From Acidimicrobiaceae bacterium (GTDB taxonomy: Bacteria > Actinomycetota > Acidimicrobiia > Acidimicrobiales > UBA8190): 48,537 nt of DNA. The stretch covers positions 1 to 48,537 of the forward strand of contig PLXQ01000073.1 in NCBI GenBank assembly GCA_003151475.1, read 5' to 3'. Each line of letters starts with the position of its first letter. The stretch's first letter is position 1. Under the pieces are notes generated by a model, which ran no database searches, had not been told where the DNA came from, and saw nothing but the letters and a program-made list of their open reading frames with translations. The translations under genes were made by a program, and so were the position numbers. Shown piece by piece: positions 25,988 to 32,566 of the stretch.

Positions 25988-26530
25988 TCAGCAACCTTGT
26001 TGTGCCTGCTGCGCTCCATACGTAGCCTGAGCGACTGTGAACTGGCCACCAGCCGACGAGTCCAGTTGGTTAATGAGGTCGGCGCATGAGAAGGGCGAAG
26101 TCTGAAGATAACCCTTAGCCGACAGGACCGCCTGGGCGTTCCAGTTCTCGTTGAGGCTGTCAACGGCGACGGTCGCATCGTTGACCGAGTATCCACCCCC
26201 AGCCGACGAGTCCAGTTGGTCGATGAGGCCCTGCTGCGAAAAGCCCGAACCCAGACCCAGATACTGCTTGGCTGACGCCACTGCGCTCTGCTGCTGCTGC
26301 GTCAGGGTGGGGCCTGTCGGCGCTGGAGCTTTGGTCGTCGGTGGTGACGTCGGTGGAACCGTGGCAGGCGGTGATGTCGGAGGCGTCGTGGCGGGAGGCG
26401 TGGTGGCTGCCGCAGCCGCCGTCGTGGTCGTGGTCTTAGCGGCGCTGGGGCTCTTGCTACTGCAAGCAGCGAAAAGAAGCACTACGACAACAAATGCGAT
26501 TACCGCCTTAGGTCTCGTCCGTCGCGTCAT
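25988..26530 (-). CDS. Ltp-type surface lipoprotein with two host-cell-surface repeats
   Basis: The 180-aa product has a lipoprotein signal (LLFAACSS, Cys at about residue 23), a long Thr/Pro linker (30-72) and two tandem repeats of the Ltp type. Each repeat has an Ala-Lys-x-Tyr-Leu helix and a Leu-Ile-x-Gln-Leu-Asp-Ser-Ser helix (first at about 82-128, second at about 129-175). The repeats are so alike that the DNA shows a 22-bp direct repeat (about 26050 and 26199). The founding member, Ltp of a Streptococcus thermophilus temperate phage, blocks injection of DNA by competing phages. By analogy this protein may protect the host and element against superinfection. ATG 26530 begins a canonical signal peptide. 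Confidence 0.82.
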   Translation of the reverse strand: MTRRTRPKAVIAFVVVVLLFAACSSKSPSAAKTTTTTAAAAATTPPATTPPTSPPATVPPTSPPTTKAPAPTGPTLTQQQQSAVASAKQYLGLGSGFSQQGLIDQLDSSAGGGYSVNDATVAVDSLNENWNAQAVLSAKGYLQTSPFSCADLINQLDSSAGGQFTVAQATYGAQQAQQGC

Positions 26531-26650
26531 GGGATCAAACTCCGATGTCCGTCTGGGCTGGTGTTTTGGCCAGCTTGCGTGTGAGGAGTGCATCGGCAGG
26601 AGGTGGCACGGACCTGAGGCAATCTCGGGCGGTGGGGGGTTGCGCTCCAC

Positions 26651-26680
26651 CCATCTTACGAACGTATGTTCGTAAGATGG
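26651..26680. promoter_or_regulatory. LexA-type (SOS) operator within a perfect 13-bp inverted repeat
   Basis: CCATCTTACGAAC (26651-26663) and GTTCGTAAGATGG (26668-26680) are perfect inverted arms around GTAT. The centre CGAAC-GTAT-GTTCG matches the Gram-positive/actinobacterial LexA box CGAAC-N4-GTTCG. TATGTT at 26665-26670 has the position expected of a -10 box for a transcript starting at the ATG of the 53-aa gene (26677), so LexA would occlude the promoter directly. The site lies in the divergent region between this gene and the Ltp gene. The extended symmetry beyond the LexA core could mean another repressor. Confidence 0.6.
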
Positions 26681-26838
26681 ATCGCTACTACGAGCTTGAG
26701 GACCAGCGCCGCTCGCTGGTGATGCTCCCACCCGGCTCCCCATCCGGGCTCAGCCGGGAGGATGCCGTCCGCCTCATCGCTGAGCTACAGGACGCCATCC
26801 GGACTGTCGCCGCCGTCCGGGCCGCACAGGCCCCGTGA
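26677..26838 (+). CDS. 53-aa protein, probably leaderless and LexA-controlled
   Basis: ATG 26677 lies inside the right arm of the inverted repeat with no ribosome binding site, so the transcript is probably leaderless. The 53-aa product is soluble with a basic/acidic N-terminus (MDRYYELEDQRRSLVML) and an amphipathic C-terminal helix (SREDAVRLIAELQDAIRTV) that could dimerise or bind DNA. I do not recognise a family. An SOS-induced tiny gene in an integrated element suggests a switch protein, such as an excision activator or antirepressor, but this is inferred from the operator only. A longer upstream start at 26545 would translate through the operator and is unlikely. Confidence 0.5.
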   Translation: MDRYYELEDQRRSLVMLPPGSPSGLSREDAVRLIAELQDAIRTVAAVRAAQAP

Positions 26839-26907
26839 GGTCCTCAAGGTTGACCGGCATGTGTGCCGATACCTGACCCATTGGAGTGAGGGACGGGAGA
26901 TCGTAAA

Positions 26908-27540
26908 ATGAAGGCTCTTGAGGGCACTGGCAAAGCGATCTACGGGCTCGTCATGGTCATCGTCGGCGTTGGCGATCTCGTTCTCCAGGTGTGGCTCTTC
27001 ACCAGCGGCCATGGGGGCTTGGGCATCGCGTACTTCGTCTTCGGATGGGGGATAACGCTCACGATTGGTCACTGGATTGGAATGCTTCTCGCGGCTCCCT
27101 TCTTGGTGGCCTCCAGTGTCGGTAGCACGCGAGCTAACACCAGGCCGCGTCCATCCCCCGGCCGATCCGGCATCGGCAGTGTTCACCTGACCGCGAACGC
27201 TCGGTGGGATACCGGACCTCTACTAGCGGCTGAACATTGCGAGGGAGAGGTGATGGCGTGTACCGAGGGACTCTCATCCATCGCAAATTCCGGAACATCT
27301 GCGGACATCAAGTGGGAGAACATCAGCAGCTATGACCTTGGCGCCGATGACAACATCCTCGCCATCAGGGCGGGGGTTCCGTGGTTCTGGTTCTTCGTAC
27401 TGGAGTTAGAAGACTCAGACGAACGTGACGACTGGATCAACTTCCTGGAAGAAAAAGGCATCCCAGACAGAGCGAGCATCCAGGACGACGAAGACGCCGA
27501 CGAAGAGGACGACGCCGAGATTCTTCCTGCCGATACATGA
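26908..27540 (+). CDS. two-span membrane protein with acidic cytoplasmic tail
   Basis: The 210-aa protein has two or three hydrophobic segments in the first 75 residues (IYGLVMVIVGVGDLVLQVWLF; then a Gly/Ile/Trp-rich stretch to about 75). A soluble domain (about 90-190) shows strand patterns like a small PH-like fold (DIKWENISSYDLG, then WFWFFVLELED, then a helix DDWINFLEEKG). The tail is strongly acidic. No family is recognised, but the order beta-strand, Trp, helix resembles short bacterial PH/GRAM domains. ATG 26908 has GGGAG upstream. Its stop overlaps a possible upstream start of the next lipoprotein gene, so the two are likely co-transcribed. The N-terminal half of the zinc-ribbon protein at 29750-31276 has a similar PH-like pattern. 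Confidence 0.6.
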   Translation: MKALEGTGKAIYGLVMVIVGVGDLVLQVWLFTSGHGGLGIAYFVFGWGITLTIGHWIGMLLAAPFLVASSVGSTRANTRPRPSPGRSGIGSVHLTANARWDTGPLLAAEHCEGEVMACTEGLSSIANSGTSADIKWENISSYDLGADDNILAIRAGVPWFWFFVLELEDSDERDDWINFLEEKGIPDRASIQDDEDADEEDDAEILPADT

Positions 27541-27554
27541 CCTGGAGGAGAACG

Positions 27555-27845
27555 ATGGGCCGACTCTCAATCGCCATCGCCTGTGGCACTGCCGTATTGC
27601 TCCTCGCGGGATGCCAAGGAACGCAATCAGCGGCGACCACGCCGTCTCAGCAGGCACAGCAGGTCTGTACGGACCTGAACGGCGGGCAGTCTGTTTCACA
27701 GATCGTGGGACCCGATTTCCAGACCGCCAGCTTCCAAGCTCAGAACGCAGTGGCAAGCTCGATTGAGGCCGACGTGCTAGTGGATTGCTCCGGCCAATAC
27801 GACGCGGTCAAGTCGTGGTTCGACCAGCAGATGGGCACCGGTTGA
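27555..27845 (+). CDS. small lipoprotein (96 aa)
   Basis: ATG 27555 follows a good GGAGGAG at the proper distance; an ATG at 27537 overlapping the previous stop is less likely. The product has a signal peptide with lipobox LLLAGC (Cys at about 20) and a short exported domain of about 75 aa with two Cys residues (VCTDLNGGQS and VDCSGQ) that may form a disulfide. Family unknown. It appears to lie in an operon with the membrane protein upstream and the small membrane protein downstream. Confidence 0.65.
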   Translation: MGRLSIAIACGTAVLLLAGCQGTQSAATTPSQQAQQVCTDLNGGQSVSQIVGPDFQTASFQAQNAVASSIEADVLVDCSGQYDAVKSWFDQQMGTG

Positions 27846-28102
27846 CGGAAACTCGCCACGATGCCGTATCAACCGAAGTAGCCGAGCCCCATCGCCCTCG
27901 CAGTCGAATCGGGTCGGTGTTGCTGACGAAGCGGTCATCAGCGCCCATGGTTGTCATCGTCTTTGTCGCTCTGATCGCCTTCTACATCAGTCTCAGTGTC
28001 GGCGTTGACTACATCCATGGATTCGGAAAAGCCTGTCTCGTCATACACGATGGTTGGCACTTTCACTTGCAATGCGGCTCAGTGAGTCCACCTAGCCCCT
28101 GA
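27842..28102 (+). CDS. small single-span membrane protein (about 86 aa)
   Basis: A frame overlapping the previous stop by TTGA (27842-27845) encodes about 86 aa. A basic N-terminus precedes one strong transmembrane segment (MVVIVFVALIAFYISLSVGV), and a short exported tail with two Cys residues (CLVIHDGWHFHLQC) follows. The TTG start is inferred from the coupling; an ATG at the start of the hydrophobic segment is possible. No family is recognised. It is the last gene of the 26908-28102 plus-strand group and ends at a hairpin. Confidence 0.45.
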   Translation: MTETRHDAVSTEVAEPHRPRSRIGSVLLTKRSSAPMVVIVFVALIAFYISLSVGVDYIHGFGKACLVIHDGWHFHLQCGSVSPPSP

Positions 28103-28110
28103 TGCCGGAA

Positions 28111-28130
28111 GCGGGACCCTGAGGACCCGC
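28111..28130. terminator. GC-rich hairpin between convergent genes
   Basis: GCGGG-A-CC-CTGA-GG-A-CCCGC folds into a 7-bp stem with one A-A mismatch and a CTGA loop. It lies between the stop at 28102 (plus) and the PIN gene stop at 28154 (minus). There is no T-tract. It could act on both strands. Confidence 0.45.
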
Positions 28131-28153
28131 GGGCCGCAAGGGTTCACACTCGA

Positions 28154-28744
28154 TCATTTCCCGGGCTCTTCGCCCAAGTCGGTGGGCAGCTTCTTGACCT
28201 TGAGACCAGCGGCCCTCGCTCTCTGCGATTGGCCGGTGTCGTAGGTGATGACTGTCAGGTCGTCCACGAACCGCTCACAGGCAAGAGCACGGTCAACAAT
28301 CTCATCGTCATTGATCGCCATACGCTGGTGCCCTGGAGGGTCGAAGACGATTTGAAGTGTTACCTCACCCCGAGGAGGTATCGCCTGCCGTAGGGCGAAG
28401 ATGCCGGGGGCGGGTGGACTATCTATGACTCTGTCGATCACTGCCAACGTGTACCCTGCCCGCCAACGAACAGTTCGCGAGCTTGATCGCTTGAGACCAT
28501 CAAGTTCGTCAACGACGATCATCGGGATAAGCACCCTGACTGGCGGGGCCGACCTCTCGGTGAGGTCATGGAAGTTGATGTCCTCCAACTTCTTGTCGTG
28601 TTCGATGAAGAAGCTGGTATCAGGGACGAGACATATGCCCTCCCTTTGAAAGAGCGTTCTCGCCAACTCCAGTTCCTCCGCAAGCCTTTTGAAACGGTCC
28701 GCGTGGGCGCTGACCTCGGCGCTAATCATCGGATGCCACGACAT
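28154..28744 (-). CDS. PIN-domain ribonuclease-like protein
   Basis: This 196-aa protein carries a PIN fold. The acidic residues are visible as Asp42 in LVPDTSFFIEH, Glu80 in VVDELDGLKRS, Asp147/Asp151 in INDDEIVDRAL and Asp169 in VITYDTGQS, followed by RARAAGLKVKKL as in PhoH2/YacL-type PIN domains. Residues 1-35 form a helix. PIN proteins cut RNA; many are VapC toxins with an upstream VapB, but here no antitoxin-sized gene is adjacent on the same strand. The domain is also longer than VapC (about 135 aa). A processing, defence or abortive-infection function is therefore as likely as a classical toxin. The start at 28744 overlaps the 5' end of a truncated plus-strand frame, suggesting it entered by recombination. 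Confidence 0.8.
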   Translation of the reverse strand: MSWHPMISAEVSAHADRFKRLAEELELARTLFQREGICLVPDTSFFIEHDKKLEDINFHDLTERSAPPVRVLIPMIVVDELDGLKRSSSRTVRWRAGYTLAVIDRVIDSPPAPGIFALRQAIPPRGEVTLQIVFDPPGHQRMAINDDEIVDRALACERFVDDLTVITYDTGQSQRARAAGLKVKKLPTDLGEEPGK

Positions 28745-29004
28745 CCGGCTCGCAGATCACCAGCGTCAGTGGTGCTCGCCTCAAGTCGATCACCGTCAAC
28801 ACCGCCGCGGCCTCTGCCGTCCTCACTGTCTATGACACCGCGCTTGTCGCTGGTGCCGGTGGACCGATCCCCAACGGTGCCGCTGTCATCGCTGTTGTTG
28901 ACGCTTCCGTTGCCGGGACTCTCTACTACGACGCCTCGGTCGTCAACGGTGTCTCGGTTGTCCTCGCAGGGGCCGACGCTGACCTCACGATTGTGACGCA
29001 GTAG
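28726..29004 (+). pseudogene. start-less open frame with regular beta-repeat protein character (92 codons)
   Basis: Between an in-frame TAA (28723-28725) and TAG (29002-29004) the plus strand encodes 92 residues of clearly protein-like Ala/Val/Thr-rich sequence, for example KSITVNTAAASAVLTVYDTA and GTLYYDASVVNGVSVVL. There is no ATG, GTG or TTG near the beginning. An out-of-frame ATG at 28733 would restore a natural start (Met-Ala-Thr-Thr) if one base had been lost after it. It ends 4 bp before a basic-peptide gene and 97 bp before the collagen-like genes, so it looks like the damaged first gene of that cassette. The beta-rich content fits a phage virion decoration or fibre protein, but I cannot name the family. 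Confidence 0.5.
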
Positions 29005-29008
29005 CACG

Positions 29009-29101
29009 GTGAAGCACAGCAGACATCTACCGCGTCAGCCGAGGAAGCCGAAGACGCGCACTCCTCGTAAGGCATCCCCATCTCAAGCAAGGAACACCTA
29101 A
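29009..29101 (+). CDS. 30-aa Arg/Lys/Pro-rich peptide
   Basis: A GTG-started frame encodes 30 residues, about a third of them Arg, Lys or His (PRQPRKPKTRTPRK). Its TAA overlaps the ATG of the next gene (TAATG), the same junction seen between the two collagen-like genes. This conserved spacing supports expression, although no ribosome binding site is visible before the GTG. A small basic peptide between virion-like genes could neutralise or bind nucleic acid. It is too short for recognition by family. Confidence 0.4.
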   Translation: MKHSRHLPRQPRKPKTRTPRKASPSQARNT

Positions 29102-29322
29102 TGGCAGTCACAACTCCAACACTTCCCGGTTGCGTCAGCGTGGCCAACTACGCCGCCGCCTATCTGGCCACCACGCCCCTCGGCTTCACCGGTAACACCG
29201 GCACCGCGGGTGCCACTGGCGTCACCGGGCCCGCCACCGGATTCACCGGGGCCGCAGGGCCAGCCGGTGCTACCGGATACGCAGGGCCGCAGGGCAGCAC
29301 CGGGCCGACTGGCGCAGCGTAA
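29101..29322 (+). CDS. collagen-like repeat protein 1 (73 aa)
   Basis: The 73-aa protein has a 27-residue head (MAVTTPTLPGCVSV) and then about fifteen Gly-X-Y triplets to the end, mostly Gly-x-Thr or Gly-x-Ala (GNTGTAGATGVTG), with a single one-residue interruption. ATG 29101 has AAGGAA upstream. Bacterial and phage collagen-like proteins trimerise into rods; phage ones are fibre or decoration parts. The stop TAA overlaps the next ATG. There is no signal peptide, so it is intracellular or virion-associated. The cassette order (beta-repeat remnant, basic peptide, collagen 1, collagen 2) resembles structural modules of actinophages. Confidence 0.7.
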   Translation: MAVTTPTLPGCVSVANYAAAYLATTPLGFTGNTGTAGATGVTGPATGFTGAAGPAGATGYAGPQGSTGPTGAA

Positions 29323-29633
29323 TGAGTCCCGCTCAGTTCTCGACTGGTCCGAACTTCAGTGGCGTCAGCTTGGCGCAATCTGAAGACGGCACATTTAGCG
29401 ATGGCTTCCTCGGCATGTTGATCGCAGCGGGAGTCGTCGCCTCCGGAGTCACTGGTCCAGGTGCCAACACTGGCGCGTTCATCGGCTCCATTCAGTGGAC
29501 GGGCTCGACCGGTGTGACAGGTGCCAGTCCCGCGGGGCCTTCGGTTGGCAAGGCCGGGAGCACCGGCAACACCGGCCCGACTGGTATCACCGGCTCCCAA
29601 GGACCGGCAGGCCCGACCGGCGCAGCGCTCTAG
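29322..29633 (+). CDS. collagen-like repeat protein 2 (103 aa)
   Basis: The 103-aa product has a longer head (about 55 aa, including GFLGMLIAAGVVASG) and then Gly-X-Y triplets GSTGVTG and GKAGSTGNTGPTGITG to the C-terminus, with two short interruptions. It ends in the same GPTGAA as protein 1, so the two tails are homologous while the heads differ. It has no ribosome binding site and starts at TAATG, indicating translational coupling to gene 1. Together they could form a hetero-trimeric rod. Function is unknown; a phage-fibre origin is inferred. Confidence 0.65.
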   Translation: MSPAQFSTGPNFSGVSLAQSEDGTFSDGFLGMLIAAGVVASGVTGPGANTGAFIGSIQWTGSTGVTGASPAGPSVGKAGSTGNTGPTGITGSQGPAGPTGAAL

Positions 29634-29749
29634 CCGTGTGCCCTCGCAGGAATCATCCGCGGCCGCGGCGGCGACGCAAGAAAGCCGAAGGCCAAGAAGT
29701 AGATAACCGGCCAATACAACTCTATCTCCCCTGCGGGGTCGGCCCATGG

Positions 29750-31276
29750 CTAGTTTCTTGCCATCATGTCCCGAACTGCCTCTGCTTCACGAAGCGCTCG
29801 CTTTATGTCACACACATCATCCTCATCCCCATGCATCTCGGCAGATTGCAGACGTGCGTTCAACGCACCGATTTGAAGCTCACTACGGAATGCGAGCAAC
29901 TGTCGCCATTCACTTGACTGGTGAAGTTGCCCAGTTGGTGTCGTCGAATGCATATCAGTTATCTGCGCTTGCACGGAACGACGTCGCATTTCAAACTCGT
30001 GGGCCGACTTCAAGTGTTCGTCGTGCAGTGCCTCGGCGAGAATGCGGAGGTCCTCTTCCAATCGCTCCGTTAGCTCGCTCGTTCCGGCATTCACACGATT
30101 TCGATGATCTGCTAAGGCTTTCTCGTCACCTTGCGGAAGGGCAATCGCTCCCCGCGTCACGTTCAGATTCCATTCTGCAAGCTCTAGTTGCGTTCGGTAA
30201 ACTTCCACTCGCGCTGGTAGATGGCCACCTTTGACATCACTAGATGTGTTGTTCCTGACCTCGGCGAGTGCCAAAAGCAACCGCAAGCGTTCGCGAACAA
30301 CCATCTGCTGCGCCACTTCCAACTTCAGACCCAAAGAAACGGTCGGGTCGAGCGACGCCGGTTGTTCTGTTGCTGGTGGATGGGGATTCGCTTTTCTCGC
30401 CGCCAAGTTCTTGCGCGGATCGGCGATCTTTGCGAACATCTCCTCTCGATTCCTATGCTCTTCTTGCCACTTGGCGGAGGCCAGTAAGAACTCATCAACG
30501 CGTCGCCTATAGTCCAAGCTGTATGCGTCTTCTGCGGAGCGTGCGGATTGGAGTCGAGTCCGAGCGGCAGCGAGGTCGACCAACAGCTCCTCCACTGGTC
30601 TCTCGCCGCTCGCATCTGATTGGAAGCCCATCGGTTCGACTGCGGCTCCGCACTCTGAGCAGAATGGATCGCGGAAATTGGCCGGGTGACCGTTCGGGCA
30701 AGATCGGGTCGCAATAGCGATCCCGCACATTGGACAAAACTTCGTACCAACGGGGTTCGCATGTCCCCGGTCGCAGATGATCGTATCAATGCCCGTGTTC
30801 TGGACCGCGGGCGGCGCCGCCAGCTTCGGCGATGGTGGTTCATGAAGCTCAACGATCACCTCGGGAGGAGCCTGCGCCGGTGGTTGTAGTTCCTGGGGGG
30901 CGGGTGGGGGAGCGATTCTCAGGAAGGCAGGCTGAAGGAGAGCCCGTAGTTCCATGGGTGCCACGTTGTCGATTTCAAAGATGACCTCTCCCGAAGCGAC
31001 TGTAATCACAAGGTACGACGTCTTATCTTCGTGCTTCTTCTTGGCAGCAAAGGCAAATAGACCTATTGCGATCATGCGAGTGACGGTGACCCGTTCCCGA
31101 ACTTCGGAGGACCCATCAATTTGGAGATTCGTGATGTGTCCCCACGGGATCCTCGTGAGAGTCCATCCGGGGGAAAACTCAACTCCTGCATCTGTGATCT
31201 GTAGATTTGTTGAACTGCTCTTCGTGATGTTCGGCAGTCCACCGAGATAGGTGGCGTGTTTGATCTTGATATTCAT
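29750..31276 (-). CDS. PH-like / double zinc-ribbon / coiled-coil protein
   Basis: This 508-aa protein has an N-terminal PH-like beta domain (about 1-115, WTLTRIPWGHITNLQIDG then TSYLVITVASGEVIFEI) and a Pro-rich linker (120-160). Two zinc ribbons follow (about 167-215: CDRGH, CPMCG, CPNGH, CSECG), then a long helical region (230-508) with heptad-like Leu/Ala/Glu patterns. Such layouts (lipid- or protein-binding head, zinc ribbon, coiled coil) occur in bacterial sensor-scaffold proteins. It is the last gene of a minus-strand operon and lies 9 bp after the nuclease stop, so it is probably its partner, as scaffold or activator. It has no signal peptide or membrane span. No family could be named. 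Confidence 0.65.
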   Translation of the reverse strand: MNIKIKHATYLGGLPNITKSSSTNLQITDAGVEFSPGWTLTRIPWGHITNLQIDGSSEVRERVTVTRMIAIGLFAFAAKKKHEDKTSYLVITVASGEVIFEIDNVAPMELRALLQPAFLRIAPPPAPQELQPPAQAPPEVIVELHEPPSPKLAAPPAVQNTGIDTIICDRGHANPVGTKFCPMCGIAIATRSCPNGHPANFRDPFCSECGAAVEPMGFQSDASGERPVEELLVDLAAARTRLQSARSAEDAYSLDYRRRVDEFLLASAKWQEEHRNREEMFAKIADPRKNLAARKANPHPPATEQPASLDPTVSLGLKLEVAQQMVVRERLRLLLALAEVRNNTSSDVKGGHLPARVEVYRTQLELAEWNLNVTRGAIALPQGDEKALADHRNRVNAGTSELTERLEEDLRILAEALHDEHLKSAHEFEMRRRSVQAQITDMHSTTPTGQLHQSSEWRQLLAFRSELQIGALNARLQSAEMHGDEDDVCDIKRALREAEAVRDMMARN

Positions 31277-31285
31277 CCCGGCTCC

Positions 31286-32374
31286 TCAGTGGGCAAGGGC
31301 AAGCGTGGCCTGCGCGAGTTCCCTCACGTAATCAAGCGCCGTTTCAATCGGCACCGATGTTTTGCTTTTGAAACCTATGGTCTCCATGTCGCCTCCCATG
31401 TCCCGCACAGTTGCAACGAGACGTTCGATCACCTCAGTGCGCTCCGGTAGGTAGTGCAACATCTTGGCCTTCGACTGGAACCAGATGGACGGCTGGCCAC
31501 CTGTCTGATTGAGGACGCTGAGGCTGTGCGTGCGCGCAGCCTTTCGTGAATACACGCGCAACGAGAATCCCAAGTCAGCCTTCGTGTTCGCTCTGATCTG
31601 TCCAGGACGCAGAGGTCCGTCGACATCGAATGTCAACTTGTCTCCAAGCTCCTTGGTTAGCTGTGCGACGAATGGCGTAGCCCGCACCGCTGCCGAAACT
31701 GGAGCGTCCTTATAGGTTCGTCCAACTCTTCCATCCAGGACCTCAATGATCTGTTGTCGAAGGTGCTCGGCATTCCAGCGCACCTGAGGCTCGTCGTCCG
31801 ATTCAATGTGTTCCAGGAACACGGCAATCTCCTCAAGACTGAGGTCGCCCCCGTCTGCCTTGCGACCCCAGATGCTCAAAACGGGCTCCGGGTAACGCTT
31901 GCGGTACCGTTCAAGCTGCCCCTGGTCCGTGCCGCACTCCACTTCGATCCATGCCAAAACGGCCTCGGTATCTGCATCCTTCACGGCGAAATCCGGACGG
32001 AATCCTTCGACGTTTACCCTGGGGTAGATGACTGCGTTTGCTGGCAGGCCCAGACTCTTCTGAAGCCATATCCTGAAGGGCTTCGCGCACATCAAGCCAA
32101 AGATCGCGAGATTGATACGGTTTTCCTGCTTGTCTATATCCTCACGGAAAAACACATCTTCGATCACGCTTGGACTCCTCGTTAGAGAACCAGCGTAGTT
32201 GAACGCAAAATAACGACCTCTTTCGACACCGAAGTGCCAGTAGCGAACCCTGAAAGTACCCTCAGATGCCTCAGGAGCCCCGCTACCGACGTTGAGGCGA
32301 CCAAGAGAGGACCTACGAACTTGGATCCGTCCCTGTTTGAAGATGGACCTTCCGCGCCGCGAACTCCTCGTCAC
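31286..32374 (-). CDS. predicted PD-(D/E)XK-superfamily nuclease
   Basis: This protein of about 362 aa shows a nuclease-like core at residues 85-172. A helix (NRINLAIFGLMCAKPFRIWL) precedes a strand with Asp128 (GFRPDFAV), then a strand with Glu144 and Glu146 (LAWIEVECG), and a helix with QLERYRKRYP and a following strand VLSIWG. The D-x15-E-x-E pattern is the PD-(D/E)XK arrangement with Glu at the Lys position, as in BamHI. The C-terminal half (200-362) is a separate mixed domain with a probable binding role. The GTG start at 32374 overlaps the 3' end of the SHOCT gene by 62 bp, suggesting coupling. It may cut DNA in defence or element maintenance; activity is not shown. Confidence 0.6.
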   Translation of the reverse strand: MTRSSRRGRSIFKQGRIQVRRSSLGRLNVGSGAPEASEGTFRVRYWHFGVERGRYFAFNYAGSLTRSPSVIEDVFFREDIDKQENRINLAIFGLMCAKPFRIWLQKSLGLPANAVIYPRVNVEGFRPDFAVKDADTEAVLAWIEVECGTDQGQLERYRKRYPEPVLSIWGRKADGGDLSLEEIAVFLEHIESDDEPQVRWNAEHLRQQIIEVLDGRVGRTYKDAPVSAAVRATPFVAQLTKELGDKLTFDVDGPLRPGQIRANTKADLGFSLRVYSRKAARTHSLSVLNQTGGQPSIWFQSKAKMLHYLPERTEVIERLVATVRDMGGDMETIGFKSKTSVPIETALDYVRELAQATLALAH

Positions 32375-32537
32375 TAATCAGACCTTGCTCATGGCGGTCG
32401 ATGAGGCGGTTCAATTCCAATTCTGCTGCTTGCAAACTTGCTTGTTGCGAAACTTCAGTTGCTTTCGCCGAGGCGTCCCTCATCCTCTGCCGGATTGTCT
32501 GGAGTCTGCCCATCAATCTCGCCGCTCCAATCTGCAC
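32313..32537 (-). CDS. SHOCT-domain small protein (74 aa)
   Basis: The product has a helical N-terminal half (RMRDASAKATEVSQQASLQ) and a C-terminal SHOCT (short C-terminal domain) motif, LNRLIDRHEQGLISDEEFAARKVHLQ. SHOCT units are oligomerisation modules often attached to sensor or PH-like proteins. The GTG at 32537 or ATG at 32513 is the start. It begins 29 bp after the DUF2510-type gene stop and overlaps the nuclease gene, so it is part of the same operon, perhaps as a small adaptor. Confidence 0.65.
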   Translation of the reverse strand: MQIGAARLMGRLQTIRQRMRDASAKATEVSQQASLQAAELELNRLIDRHEQGLISDEEFAARKVHLQTGTDPSS

Positions 32538-32566
32538 TGTGAAACGTCGCTCATCCCCCGACCCTC

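Noticed and set aside
26050..26230. Two 22-bp direct repeats considered as CRISPR-like or att repeats
   Set aside because: They encode the same helix (LI-x-QLDSSAGG) of the two Ltp repeats inside a gene.
28154..28744. Simple VapC toxin with VapB antitoxin
   Set aside because: Protein is too long and no antitoxin-like gene is adjacent on the same strand.
29322..29633. Consideration that the collagen-like frames are chance Gly-rich translations
   Set aside because: Triplet periodicity of Gly and the TAATG coupling argue for real genes; antisense frames have no such order.
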